Shown: positions 1-8,567 of the stretch, piece by piece
Numbering within the stretch: the first letter of the stretch is position 1
Layout of the letters: each line of letters starts with the position of its first letter
Assembly: GCF_034087045.1 (NCBI RefSeq)
Contig: NZ_CP139247.1
Location: 434,001-498,000 of the forward strand
Length of the DNA: 64,000 nucleotides
Direction: 5' to 3'
Origin: Chitinophaga sancti
GTDB lineage: Bacteria > Bacteroidota > Bacteroidia > Chitinophagales > Chitinophagaceae
Made by a program: the position numbers and the translations under genes
Notes under the pieces: generated by a model
Database searches by the model: none
Seen by the model: the letters and a program-made list of their open reading frames with translations, nothing else
What the model was told of the DNA's origin: nothing

Positions 1-2932
1 TGCCCGGTGTCTGGCCAGACACGTTGATTTCAGGATCTATCCCTTTGTATTTTGTAATGATGAACAGGTTATTGCCCGAAGCATACACACGCAACTGATA
101 GTTCTTTTTTGTAGCAAATGAATACCCCAGTGTAGCATTGTCCAGTCGCAGGTAAGAACCACTCTCTACATAACGGCTGGAAATGAAATGATCCTTATCG
201 TCCTTGATAGATTCTGATAATGTACTTACGGGTACATTGGTGGTATTGGCATAAATAGGTGCATTCATATCAGCACGGGTAGCATTCAGAATCTGGTTGC
301 CATACACCCCGCGTACAAAGATGTTGAGGTCGAACTGGCCATAACGGAAAGTATTGTTCCAGCCATAGATTAACTTAGGTTGTGCAGAACCGGTGACACG
401 GAAATTCGTAAATGCAGTACTATCTGTAGACACCGTACCATCAGCGGCTACGAAAGTAGACCTACCATCTGCATCTTTACCCGCATATTGCAGGGTATAG
501 AAAGAACCCAATGGCTTTCCTTCTTTAATGATCTGGTAACCACTGATACCTGATTGTCCACGTGCACTGAATGCAGCTGTGTAAAACTGCGATGCACTAA
601 ACAGGTCGTTGGAGATAGAAGTGATTTTATTCACATTGTGTGCGAGGGTGACGGATGATGTCCAGCTGAACTTACCTGTCTTTACAGGTGTCGTGCTCAG
701 TGCCAGTTCAATACCCTTATTGCTCATGGCACCCACATTCGCGGTCATTGTGCTATAAGGATATTGTGTAGTAGATACCGTGTAATCGCCAATCAGATCA
801 GTCGTACGCTTGTCATACACATCCACACTACCACTCAGTTTATTGCCGAACAATACGAAATCCACACCTACGTTCATCGTAGCGGTACGCTCCCATTTCA
901 GATCAGGATTATCATTTTGTATAGGTGTCAGGGAATTGATCCATTCGCCATTATAATAGAAGTAAGAAGAACCGCTACCATAGATCAAACGGGAAGTGTA
1001 AGCATTGAAGCCGGTAGAATTCCCCACCACACCATAACCAGCACGTACCTTCAATACATTCACAAAATTCACATCTTTCATAAAACGTTCATTGTGGATA
1101 TTCCAACCCACGGATGCAGAAGGGAAATAGCCCCAGCGATTATTCGTACCAAATGCAGAAGAACCATCACGACGCAGAGATCCCTGGAACAGGAAGCGAC
1201 CATCATAATCATAAAAGGCCCTGCCATAAAAAGAGATCAGTCGCAGGGTAGACACATAGATATCCCCATAGTTGACAGTCGTACCGTTACCCTGCCCCAG
1301 GTTATTCCACTTCAGATCGTCAGATACAAAGTTATAACCACTCACCTGGTAGCCATCGCCATTGCGATCTTCCTGCCAGCTATAACCACCCAGCAATTTA
1401 ATGCCGTGCTTACCGAATCTTCTTTCATAAGTAGCGAATGATTCCAGTACTTTCTTGGTATTGGACACATTCGTACGCTGTGCATACCCTGTATAATCCT
1501 GTGCCAGCATAGAAGAACTGTTATAATACAGATCTGTATCATTGCGCTGTTTCTGGTAAGAAACAGAGGTGGTAAAATCCAGTCCCTTCAGGATATTCAC
1601 AGTTGCAATACCATTTATCAACAGGATGTTTGACTTGCTGTGAATGGTATTATCATTGATCAGCGCTACCGGGTTATAATAACCACTGGTACCGGTAGTA
1701 CGTGTTCTGTCTTCATAATAGCTACCATCTGCATTCTTCACAGGTACAGTAGGCATATAAGTAAGCATGTTGCTCAGCACCTGAGAAGGGATCTGCTTAC
1801 CATTAGTGATACTGTTGGTCACATTCATATCCAGCTTCAGCCGATCCTTAAAAGCACGATGCTGTACATTGGTACGGATCACCAGTCGATCCATAGCAGA
1901 TCCTTTGATGATACCTTCATTGTTCAGGTAGTTCACACTCACACCATAAGAAGATTGTTGATTGCTACCACTGAAAGCCAGGTTATGGTTGTGAGAAAAA
2001 CCGGTACGGGTTACCTCCTTCTGCCAGTCAGTATTACTTACGCCATCATCGTTGATTGCATCAATGGTCACATTATTCGCAGCCAGGTAAGAACGCAGCT
2101 GGGAAGCAGAAGCCATTTTAATGGTATTCGAAATTCTCTCTACCGCACCATACGTACTATAGGAGAGGTGTGATTGTCCGGAACGCACCTTGCGGGTAGT
2201 AATGATGATCACACCATTTGCCGCACGGGAACCATAGATAGAAGTAGACACTGCGTCTTTCAGCACTTCCATACTTTCAATATCACCAGGTGCTACACTA
2301 TAGATAGATGCACCCGGTACACCATCGATCACATAAAAAGGTTCGTAGGCATCCGTGCCAGATCTGAAAGAAGAAGGACCACGGAGTATCACAGCTGCAT
2401 TTTCATTCGGGTTACCACTTCTTGAAATATTCAGACCCGCTACCTTACCTTGCAGCATCTGTACCGGATCGCTATATACACCTACATTGAAATCTTCTTT
2501 CTTCACAGTGGTTACAGCCCCTACCATTTCACTACGGCTTCGGCTACCGTACCCAATTACGACAACGTCGCTGAGCTGACCATTGTTTTCCTGCATTTTA
2601 AATGCAAGGGATAACTGATCATTGGCTTTTACGCTATAGCGCTCGCTTACGTGTGTGGTATAACCAATGTAACTTGCTTTGATTACATACCCCGTATCGG
2701 CAGGTACTTTTGAAAAGCGGAATAATCCGATAGAATCTGTGCGTGTTACCTTAGAAAATGAAGAAGCATTACGGGTCAGGATGACAGTAGCACCGGGCAG
2801 GGGTTCTCCCTTTTCCGTTCTGATCAAACCTTTGATATCTCCCGTTTGGGCAAAAACTTTTAAATGCAGCAATACGGCAAATAAGAGCAGCACCGCGTGT
2901 CGCGGAAACGGTCTTTTTCCTCTAAATGTCAT
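1..2932 (-). CDS. SusC/RagA-family TonB-dependent outer membrane receptor, C-terminus cut by window edge
   Basis: Reading the minus strand from ATG at 2932 gives about 977 codons open to the window edge. A signal peptide (basic start, then a leucine-rich stretch ending VFAQ) is followed by a carboxypeptidase-regulatory-like domain (about residues 25-110), then the SusC plug with DVVVIGYG, a YVIDGVPG stretch, and the SusC signature around SIYGSRAANGVIIITT. Such proteins import oligosaccharides or other large ligands across the outer membrane with TonB. It lies 27 bp after a FecR gene and forms a sigma-FecR-SusC cascade. Unlike the second SusC here (53007-56363) it has no N-terminal STN signalling domain. 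No SusD is visible because the downstream side lies outside the window. Substrate unknown. Confidence 0.93.
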   Translation of the reverse strand, partial: MTFRGKRPFPRHAVLLLFAVLLHLKVFAQTGDIKGLIRTEKGEPLPGATVILTRNASSFSKVTRTDSIGLFRFSKVPADTGYVIKASYIGYTTHVSERYSVKANDQLSLAFKMQENNGQLSDVVVIGYGSRSRSEMVGAVTTVKKEDFNVGVYSDPVQMLQGKVAGLNISRSGNPNENAAVILRGPSSFRSGTDAYEPFYVIDGVPGASIYSVAPGDIESMEVLKDAVSTSIYGSRAANGVIIITTRKVRSGQSHLSYSTYGAVERISNTIKMASASQLRSYLAANNVTIDAINDDGVSNTDWQKEVTRTGFSHNHNLAFSGSNQQSSYGVSVNYLNNEGIIKGSAMDRLVIRTNVQHRAFKDRLKLDMNVTNSITNGKQIPSQVLSNMLTYMPTVPVKNADGSYYEDRTRTTGTSGYYNPVALINDNTIHSKSNILLINGIATVNILKGLDFTTSVSYQKQRNDTDLYYNSSSMLAQDYTGYAQRTNVSNTKKVLESFATYERRFGKHGIKLLGGYSWQEDRNGDGYQVSGYNFVSDDLKWNNLGQGNGTTVNYGDIYVSTLRLISFYGRAFYDYDGRFLFQGSLRRDGSSAFGTNNRWGYFPSASVGWNIHNERFMKDVNFVNVLKVRAGYGVVGNSTGFNAYTSRLIYGSGSSYFYYNGEWINSLTPIQNDNPDLKWERTATMNVGVDFVLFGNKLSGSVDVYDKRTTDLIGDYTVSTTQYPYSTMTANVGAMSNKGIELALSTTPVKTGKFSWTSSVTLAHNVNKITSISNDLFSASQFYTAAFSARGQSGISGYQIIKEGKPLGSFYTLQYAGKDADGRSTFVAADGTVSTDSTAFTNFRVTGSAQPKLIYGWNNTFRYGQFDLNIFVRGVYGNQILNATRADMNAPIYANTTNVPVSTLSESIKDDKDHFISSRYVESGSYLRLDNATLGYSFATKKNYQLRVYASGNNLFIITKYKGIDPEINVSGQTPG

Positions 2933-2959
2933 GTTATTCTGTATTTATGTATGATCCTG

Positions 2960-3961
2960 TTATCGGGTGATGTTGTACCCTGTAGCTGTTTTTTCGAGTT
3001 TTAATCCATTCACCAGTGTAATGACAGAGAGCAGATCTGCTACACTGTCAGTATCGGCATAAGTACCGGAGAACTTCATATTCTTCAACTGTTGCTCGTC
3101 GAAGGTGATACTGGTATGATAATAACTTTGTAAAGTAAGGAACACATTTTTCAGTGGTTCCTGGTGAAACACCTGTCCTTTAGTCTCATTAGCGGCAACC
3201 GTTGCAGGTGCGGTTTTCAGCGAAGGAAGTTTGTTGTCAGATACAACAGCTTTCTCCTGCTGCGTGTTAAATACCAGTTGTTGGCCGGGATTCAGGTATA
3301 CTGGTTTGAAAGTGGTGCTGGCCTTTTTCACCACTACCTTACCAGTGATCAGTTGTACGTGTACTTCGCCTTTTAAAGCAGTGATACGGAAGGATGTTCC
3401 CAATGCAGTCGTGGTCAATCCGCCCGCTTCTACAGTAAATGGTCTGTCTTTGTCTTTCGCTACATCAAAGAAGGCTTTACCTTCTAATTGAAGATAACGT
3501 TGCTGACGATCGAAGTGCAAAACATGTTTCAATTTACTACCTGAAGAGAGTACGACTGTAGTACCATCTTCCAGCTGGTAAGTCTGGTCATGCTTTTTGT
3601 CGTTACTGATCAGGGTATACCTCACGGTAGTTGTGTCTACCAGCGTGGCCTGTAAGTGCCGTTGATGCTGTGGTTTCCACAAGAGTACACTTCCGCCTAT
3701 TATTCCAATCATAGCAGCTGCAGCAGCTATTCTGCGGAAGTAATAAACCTTCGGTGTACGCTTTGTGTGTTGGGCAATGTATTGCCACATAGCCGCATCT
3801 GTTTCTTCAGGTATGCGTTGCTGTATAACGAATTCCTCCCATTCTGGTGTACTGATCAGGTCATCCGGGTGTTCAGCAAACCACGCAGCGAGCATTTCCG
3901 CTTCTTCCGGACTACAATTGTTGGTAATAAAACGTGCAACCTGTTCGCTGGTGATCTTCAT
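2960..3961 (-). CDS. FecR-family anti-sigma factor
   Basis: A 333-residue protein with the usual FecR layout: a cytoplasmic N-terminal region (1-75) that should bind the ECF sigma factor, one membrane segment at about 78-95 (alanine/isoleucine-rich, after KVYYFRRI), a periplasmic FecR domain (about 125-220, with the LEGKAFFDVAKDKDRPF type motif), and a C-terminal DUF4974-like domain (about 265-333). It sits between the sigma gene (4013-4561) and the SusC gene (2932). By analogy with FecR systems it passes occupancy of the receptor to the sigma factor. Length and domain order are normal. Confidence 0.93.
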   Translation of the reverse strand: MKITSEQVARFITNNCSPEEAEMLAAWFAEHPDDLISTPEWEEFVIQQRIPEETDAAMWQYIAQHTKRTPKVYYFRRIAAAAAMIGIIGGSVLLWKPQHQRHLQATLVDTTTVRYTLISNDKKHDQTYQLEDGTTVVLSSGSKLKHVLHFDRQQRYLQLEGKAFFDVAKDKDRPFTVEAGGLTTTALGTSFRITALKGEVHVQLITGKVVVKKASTTFKPVYLNPGQQLVFNTQQEKAVVSDNKLPSLKTAPATVAANETKGQVFHQEPLKNVFLTLQSYYHTSITFDEQQLKNMKFSGTYADTDSVADLLSVITLVNGLKLEKTATGYNITR

Positions 3962-4012
3962 TTGAACTGTTTCTAACTACTATTCGTTTGTAAATTGGGA
4001 ATACCCTGGCGC

Positions 4013-4561
4013 TTAATAATTTGTTAACATTAGGAGGAAGAGGAGGAGGGCTTTGCGCAGCACACTCAGTATCCTGGAGATATGGTATTCAACCGTTTTT
4101 GGGGAAATAGACAGTTGTTGTGCTATTTCATTATAGGTCTTTCCTTCTTCTCTGCTCAGTCGGAACACCAGTTGGCCCTGTTCCGGCATGGCACTGAGGA
4201 TTTTTTCAATGGCAATGCGGGTTTCGCGTGCCTGATACTGGTTATTGACGCTATCGTCTGATTCAGTAGTTGCTACTACGCCCATGCGTTTTTTCTCTAC
4301 AGCTAGTTTACGCAACTCATCGATCATGAGAGAGCGGGCAATGCGGAAAATTTGTACATCTATATTAATAACAGGATTGAGGGTATCGCGGTGGGTCCAG
4401 ACCTTTACAAAGGTCTTCTGTACGACTTCCTGTGCCAGGTACGCTGATTTTGTCCTGCCCAGCAGGAGGAAATACAGCTTATCCTTATACTCTTCATAAA
4501 CAGACGAGAAGGCTTTTTGATTACCCTCCTTAATGTCTGCTACGGTATAACGTTGGCACAT
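4013..4561 (-). CDS. ECF RNA polymerase sigma factor
   Basis: A 182-residue sigma-70 family protein. Region 2 is visible in FSSVYEEYKDKLYFLLLGRT and the following QEVVQKTFVKVW; region 4 in FRLSREEGKTYNEIAQQLSISPKTVEYH. The frame stays open 10 codons upstream to 4591, but I chose ATG 4561 because a TAnnTTTG promoter element at 4589-4596 lies over the longer start and would leave it untranscribed. Next on the strand come FecR and SusC, so it probably controls the receptor operon. It ends in a hydrophobic leucine-rich tail (ALLLFLLMLTNY), which is slightly unusual for the family. Confidence 0.92.
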   Translation of the reverse strand: MCQRYTVADIKEGNQKAFSSVYEEYKDKLYFLLLGRTKSAYLAQEVVQKTFVKVWTHRDTLNPVINIDVQIFRIARSLMIDELRKLAVEKKRMGVVATTESDDSVNNQYQARETRIAIEKILSAMPEQGQLVFRLSREEGKTYNEIAQQLSISPKTVEYHISRILSVLRKALLLFLLMLTNY

Positions 4562-4588
4562 AGTTATGGAAAGGAGTTGTTGAAAAAG

Positions 4589-4596
4589 CAAAAATA
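4589..4596 (-). promoter_or_regulatory. Bacteroidetes -7 promoter element of the sigma factor gene
   Basis: On the minus strand this reads TATTTTTG, matching TAnnTTTG, 28 bp before the ATG at 4561. I see no clear -33 TTTG at the usual spacing. Confidence 0.5.
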
Positions 4597-4702
4597 TAAA
4601 AAGAAGTAGCGCGGGTATATTAAGGTAATATTATCAAATTCCGGGGGTTAACCATCTCCATTTATGAAGAATGCCCGCTTGCTGGCGGGCACTCCTGGGT
4701 AT

Positions 4703-6151
4703 TTATCTTGTCAGTTTTACAGTTCCCTGTTCTCTTACCACCTTTCCATAATAATCATTTCCCACTGCCATCCAGATATAAATCCCTTCCGGCACTTTCT
4801 TTCCCATCATATTCGTCCCGTCCCAGGCTACTTCACCTTTCTTAGGTTTCTGATACACCTGGTTGCCCATACTATCTAAGATATCAAAAGAAGTGATCGT
4901 CTTGATGGTTCTTGCATACACCTGCAACAGGTCATTCTGTTTATCTCCATTTGGTGAAAACTCTTCCTGTACCATAAACGCTTTGGGATTGGCCACACTC
5001 ACCCTCAATGTATCGGTAGTTACACATCCATTCTTCTGTATCATCTTAATAAAATAAGTCTCCGGTGCTTTCAAAGTTACTTTCGGATCACTCACTTTGG
5101 TATCCGTCAATCCATTATCAGGCGACCATTCATATGCCACACCTTCCATCTTTCTTGCATTCAGCTGCACGGGCTTACCCGGTTCCGCTTTCACCGTTGG
5201 CAATGACTTTGCTGCCATGGGTGCTGTAATTGTTACATCATGAATACTGGTGCCACCCAAAGATGGACAGCTGGGTGGCGTAGCCGTCAAAACAACGGTG
5301 TACGTACCTACCTTTGCATAGGTAAAGCCCGCACTGGTATTCTCACTACTCTGCCCGTCGCCACTATGCCAGCTATAATCTACCGCGCCTGTGGCCTTTG
5401 TTTTGTTAGTAAAATAAACAGAAGTACCCGTACAGCCACTGGCAAAAGTAAAATCGACAACAGGTGCTAAAACCTGTGTCATAGCAATCACATTCGAAGT
5501 ATTGGAACATCCGTTTACATCCACGGCAATTGCCTTATAATCACCGGGAGCCGACACCTCCAAAGAGCTGCCTTTACCAACAATAGAGTCATTTCTCATC
5601 CATGTATATGCATACTTGCCGGCTGCGCTTAAAGGCAATGTCTTCAGGCCACAAATAACCGTTCCCTTATCAGCGGATATTGACGCTACGGGTAATTTAT
5701 TCACCGTCAGCATTCCATTCACGTAAGTAATATCATAGTTGTCTGCACTCGCTCCTGAGGGTATCAATACATTCGTGGCATCTGCCCTCACAGTAGGATG
5801 ACTACTCAATACACTATCTGACTCATCATACACCCATCCTTTATAGGTTACAGTAAAGGTAGGATCTGGCATACCATAACATTTTGTAAAACTTTGTGCC
5901 GTAATGGTCAATGGCGCCTTATCAATCGTGATTTTTTCAACCGTGCTGTCGGTAGTAATATCCACCACCCCTGCTTTCATAATCTGCACCATCCATTTGT
6001 GATCTTCCAGGAACACCCTTGCCACACTGGTATCCGAAGATGTCGCCAGTACGGTATCAGGAATATTCAGCGCAAAATCCGGATCCCCGTATTTTTTCTG
6101 GCCATAACCATTTAAACAAATGAAACACAATGCAATAAGTAATCGATTCAT
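4703..6151 (-). CDS. Secreted MBG/PKD-domain protein with gliding-motility-type C-terminal domain
   Basis: A 482-residue exported protein. After a signal peptide (MNRLLIALCFICLNGYGQ) there is a short MBG-like repeat stretch (KKYGDPDFAL at the mature N-terminus; PLTITAQSFTKCYG at about 80-95, typical of MBG domains), then a PKD domain (about 235-310, with SPDNGLTD-like and YAKVGTYTVVLTA motifs), and a C-terminal domain EFSPNGDKQNDLLQVY...GTYIW-type, ending VKLTR. That C-terminal type (TIGR04131-like) marks substrates of the type IX secretion system. ATG 6151 is preferred over 6187 since a promoter lies at 6176-6206. Probably cell-surface or adhesive; the partner is unknown. It follows the LuxR regulator of the first signalling module but has its own promoter. 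Confidence 0.85.
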   Translation of the reverse strand: MNRLLIALCFICLNGYGQKKYGDPDFALNIPDTVLATSSDTSVARVFLEDHKWMVQIMKAGVVDITTDSTVEKITIDKAPLTITAQSFTKCYGMPDPTFTVTYKGWVYDESDSVLSSHPTVRADATNVLIPSGASADNYDITYVNGMLTVNKLPVASISADKGTVICGLKTLPLSAAGKYAYTWMRNDSIVGKGSSLEVSAPGDYKAIAVDVNGCSNTSNVIAMTQVLAPVVDFTFASGCTGTSVYFTNKTKATGAVDYSWHSGDGQSSENTSAGFTYAKVGTYTVVLTATPPSCPSLGGTSIHDVTITAPMAAKSLPTVKAEPGKPVQLNARKMEGVAYEWSPDNGLTDTKVSDPKVTLKAPETYFIKMIQKNGCVTTDTLRVSVANPKAFMVQEEFSPNGDKQNDLLQVYARTIKTITSFDILDSMGNQVYQKPKKGEVAWDGTNMMGKKVPEGIYIWMAVGNDYYGKVVREQGTVKLTR

Positions 6152-6175
6152 ATTAGAGATTGCTATACTTTGAGA

Positions 6176-6205
6176 CAAAGATAGCACTCCGACTCATTTA
6201 TCAAA
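6176..6205 (-). promoter_or_regulatory. Promoter of the secreted MBG/PKD gene
   Basis: Minus-strand -7 element TATCTTTG at 6176-6183 with a TTTG at 6202-6205, 18 bp away, close to the Bacteroidetes -33/-7 spacing. It overlaps the last codons of the LuxR regulator gene and sits 25 bp before the ATG at 6151, which sets the translation start. Confidence 0.65.
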
Positions 6206-6869
6206 AATGCCCACCCACTTCATCAGCACTCAATAACCCCGACTTGATGGCGAACACGGCCAAACTCACAGAGTTAGTCGTACCTGTTTTATCCAGTAAG
6301 TGTTGTCTGTGCCCCTCTACCGTACGGATACTGATAAATAATTTTGCGGCGATTTCGCTATTCGTCATTCCCTTGCAAATAAATGTTAAAATTTCCTTTT
6401 CTCTTGGCGTGAGGGTATTTCCATTTAAATAAGGCTTTTGAAGAGAGCGGGATTGAACCCCTCGTAACATGGCTTCCGCAATCTTTTCATTAAAATAGAA
6501 TCCCTTTGCATGCACTTCTTCGATGGCTTCCCGCAGACTATCCTGATCGATGTCTTTATGCAGGTAACTGCGCGCACCTAATTTCATCATATGAAATATG
6601 AAATTATCGGCGGTATGCATGGACAGCGCGATAATTTTCATCTGCGGATACAGCGCCAGGATCTGCTTACATCCTTCCATGCCATCAATATCCGGCATTT
6701 CAATATCCATCAGGATAATATCGGGTTGTTGTATAACCAGCGCTTCCAGCAGTTGCTGACAACTCTCAGCTTCGATGATCATATCAAAATGAGGATAGGT
6801 CTTCAGCAGGTTAATAATTCCCTGGCGAAAGAGTTTATGATCATCCACAATAGCAAGTCGGATAGGCAT
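6201..6869 (-). CDS. LuxR-type (NarL/FixJ) response regulator of signalling module 1
   Basis: A 222-residue regulator. N-terminal receiver domain: acidic pocket VDDH near residue 8, phosphoacceptor Asp in DIILMDIEMPD at about 53-55, and switch residues LSMHT and HKD. C-terminal LuxR helix-turn-helix: LTPREKEILTFICKG and IAAKLFISIRTVEGHR at about 150-190. ATG 6869 (MPIRLAIVDDH) is the natural start; ATG 6872 and TTG 6878 are possible. It is the output of the kinase at 7082-7855; the two are separated by a 90-bp tandem repeat. The paralogue at 42879-43544 is 221 residues. Likely target: the secreted protein gene downstream, or its own operon. Confidence 0.92.
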   Translation of the reverse strand: MPIRLAIVDDHKLFRQGIINLLKTYPHFDMIIEAESCQQLLEALVIQQPDIILMDIEMPDIDGMEGCKQILALYPQMKIIALSMHTADNFIFHMMKLGARSYLHKDIDQDSLREAIEEVHAKGFYFNEKIAEAMLRGVQSRSLQKPYLNGNTLTPREKEILTFICKGMTNSEIAAKLFISIRTVEGHRQHLLDKTGTTNSVSLAVFAIKSGLLSADEVGGHF

Positions 6870-6873
6870 CATA

Positions 6874-7080
6874 GGCAATATTTTACAGTAATGGCAATAT
6901 TTACAACGATAGCAGCACTACAAAACTTATAATGATTGCATGGGATTCACTATGGGCATCACAGGCAATATTTTACAGTAATGGTAATATTTACAACGAT
7001 AGCAGCACTACAAAATTTATAATGATTGCATGGGATTCACTATGGGCATCACAGGCAATATTTTACAGTAATAATAATAT
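6874..7080. repeat. 90-bp tandem repeat carrying copies of the kinase 3' end
   Basis: Two full 90-bp units (6874-6963 and 6964-7053) differ at two positions; a third, partial unit starts at 7054 and runs into the kinase tail. Read on the minus strand each full unit holds an 11-codon ORF, MPIVNPMQSL plus stop, which matches the last residues of the kinase, LPIVKAMQSL plus stop. The unit is therefore a duplication of the kinase 3' end with the intergenic spacer. The last unit ends exactly at the start codon region of the response regulator (GATGCCTATCC against GATGCCCATAG). Confidence 0.9.
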
Positions 7081-7081
7081 C

Positions 7082-7855
7082 TTATAATGATTGCATTGCT
7101 TTCACAATTGGTAATCTGATAATGATGCAGGTACCTTTTCCCGGTACTGATTGTATTTCCATATCGGCTTTCAGCATCTCTTTGCGCGCCTCTATACTTT
7201 TAAGACCGATACCTCCTTTTCCTGATTCCTGCGTATCAAACCCGCAGCCATTGTCACGCACACTTAGCGCTATACATTTTTCTGTTTGTGTCAATAGAAT
7301 ATTCACCTCACTGGCGCCGGAATGTTTGATCGCATTGTTTACCAGTTCCTGTACAATACGGTAAAGCGCCAGTTCCTGCGGTAGTTCAAGGCCTTTGATC
7401 TCATCTGCAGCTAAAGAAAAATTCAGCGGGGAAGCCTGTGACAATACAGACACCAGATATTGCAACGCTTCTACCAAACCGAACTTCGTCAATACAGAAG
7501 GATATAGATTGAGTGATATATTTTTTAGATTTTGTATCGTATGGCTCAATATCTCTTTGACACTGGTCACGATCTGCGCTTTATCCGGGTCGGTATGGTG
7601 TAACTGGTTGACGAGCAATTTGGCAGTAGACAGTGAAGAACCTATTTCATCATGCAGGTCATGCCCGATGCGTACTCTTTCCTTTTCCTGTGCGGCAATA
7701 CTGGAAGATAATAATTCACGCTGGTATTCCTGCTGCACTGATTGCAGTCTGATTTGCTGTGCCAGTAACCGTTTCTGGTAAACAATGAAAAATATAATCA
7801 CCGAAATGGCCAGAAACAGGATCACCATAATGCCGCCAAATAACATGTACTTCAT
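7082..7855 (-). CDS. Histidine kinase (HisKA_3/HATPase_c) of signalling module 1
   Basis: A 257-residue membrane kinase. One N-terminal membrane segment (about 2-25, LFGGIMVILFLAISVIIFF), a coiled stretch rich in Gln/Glu, the dimerisation and phosphoacceptor motif GHDLHDEIGSS at about 65-75, and the ATPase boxes NNAIKHSGA, DNGCGFD and GGIGLKSIEAR. There is no periplasmic sensor domain, so the signal probably comes from the preceding membrane protein. ATG 7855 lies 2 bp after the stop of that gene, the expected operon spacing; the frame runs upstream to 7936 but would overlap it. The paralogue at 43549-44325 is 258 residues. Confidence 0.93.
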   Translation of the reverse strand: MKYMLFGGIMVILFLAISVIIFFIVYQKRLLAQQIRLQSVQQEYQRELLSSSIAAQEKERVRIGHDLHDEIGSSLSTAKLLVNQLHHTDPDKAQIVTSVKEILSHTIQNLKNISLNLYPSVLTKFGLVEALQYLVSVLSQASPLNFSLAADEIKGLELPQELALYRIVQELVNNAIKHSGASEVNILLTQTEKCIALSVRDNGCGFDTQESGKGGIGLKSIEARKEMLKADMEIQSVPGKGTCIIIRLPIVKAMQSL

Positions 7856-7857
7856 CT

Positions 7858-8505
7858 CTAGTTCCTCCGGGGGATCGTTAGTGTTAGCGTATAAAAAATG
7901 TAGAGTATCATTGTTAATATGGCGTGGATATCCCATAACTGCAAATTAAACGTCGTAGAATATGAGGAGAAGATATACTCACTAAAAGTAAACACAATGA
8001 TATCGCAGGGAAAGTAAATGATCAACCCTGCCGACAGCCAGAACATAGGTGCATATTCCAGGTGAAAGATATTCAATTTTTTCAGTACGCGGTAAAGATA
8101 TTGTAACACAAAAAAAAGAAGGAGAAACCCTTCCACAAAGCGTTCTTCCCTATTGAACCCCTGCAGTTTGCCCGTGATGATTTCAAAGAAGGCATAGCCG
8201 GCAAAACCAGCGGTGAGGAAAGGGATCATCTTCGCAGTCCTGCTGTCACTCAGCTCATATCGGTACATAGCTGCCAGCAGGCCAAATTCTACGGGTATAT
8301 AGAGGACAATTAAAAACAAATTCCCCAATTTTAGTAAAATGAAAATTCTTGACAGGAGATCTGTCAGAAAGCCGAATAATACAAGGATCCACAGGTAGCG
8401 CAGGGGTGGTTGCAGTTTTTTAAGACGAAGCCCTCCCACCACTACTGCGATGGTCTCAGGGATCATTACAGCGTACATAATGATCCGATCGATAGTAAGA
8501 GACAT
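7858..8505 (-). CDS. Polytopic membrane protein of signalling module 1 (probable sensor)
   Basis: A 215-residue protein with about six or seven hydrophobic segments (e.g. YLWILVLFGFLTDLL, LFLIVLYIPVEFGLLAAMY, MFWLSAGLIIYFPCDIIVF, ILTMILYIFYTLTLTI). No family recognised. Its counterpart at 44312-44962 is 216 residues and aligns over the whole length, including a LRLKK/LRRLGK loop after helix 1 and a PMFWLSAGLIIY / PFFWYLLGLLLY motif near the end. In both modules the gene lies directly before the histidine kinase, which lacks an input domain; I infer it senses the stimulus. ATG 8505 fits the alignment; an earlier start at 8571 would include a hairpin. Confidence 0.85.
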   Translation of the reverse strand: MSLTIDRIIMYAVMIPETIAVVVGGLRLKKLQPPLRYLWILVLFGFLTDLLSRIFILLKLGNLFLIVLYIPVEFGLLAAMYRYELSDSRTAKMIPFLTAGFAGYAFFEIITGKLQGFNREERFVEGFLLLFFVLQYLYRVLKKLNIFHLEYAPMFWLSAGLIIYFPCDIIVFTFSEYIFSSYSTTFNLQLWDIHAILTMILYIFYTLTLTIPRRN

Positions 8506-8520
8506 AGTAAATATTTTAAA

Positions 8521-8543
8521 GCCTCTCCCGGGCCAGGAGAGGC
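8521..8543 (-). terminator. GC-rich hairpin between the soluble-protein and membrane-protein genes
   Basis: Perfect 8-bp inverted repeat GCCTCTCC / GGAGAGGC with a 7-nt loop, followed on the minus strand by TTTAAAATATTT and then the ATG at 8505. It looks like a weak intrinsic terminator or attenuator that lowers expression of the membrane protein, kinase and regulator relative to the first gene. Similar hairpins after abundant first genes are common in operons. Confidence 0.6.
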
Positions 8544-8567
8544 AATGAATAAAAAGTAGGGTATGGG

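Noticed and set aside
764..1441. Plus-strand ORF of 225 codons inside the SusC gene
   Set aside because: It is a shadow of the minus-strand receptor; composition is low-complexity Ile/Thr/His with no family match.
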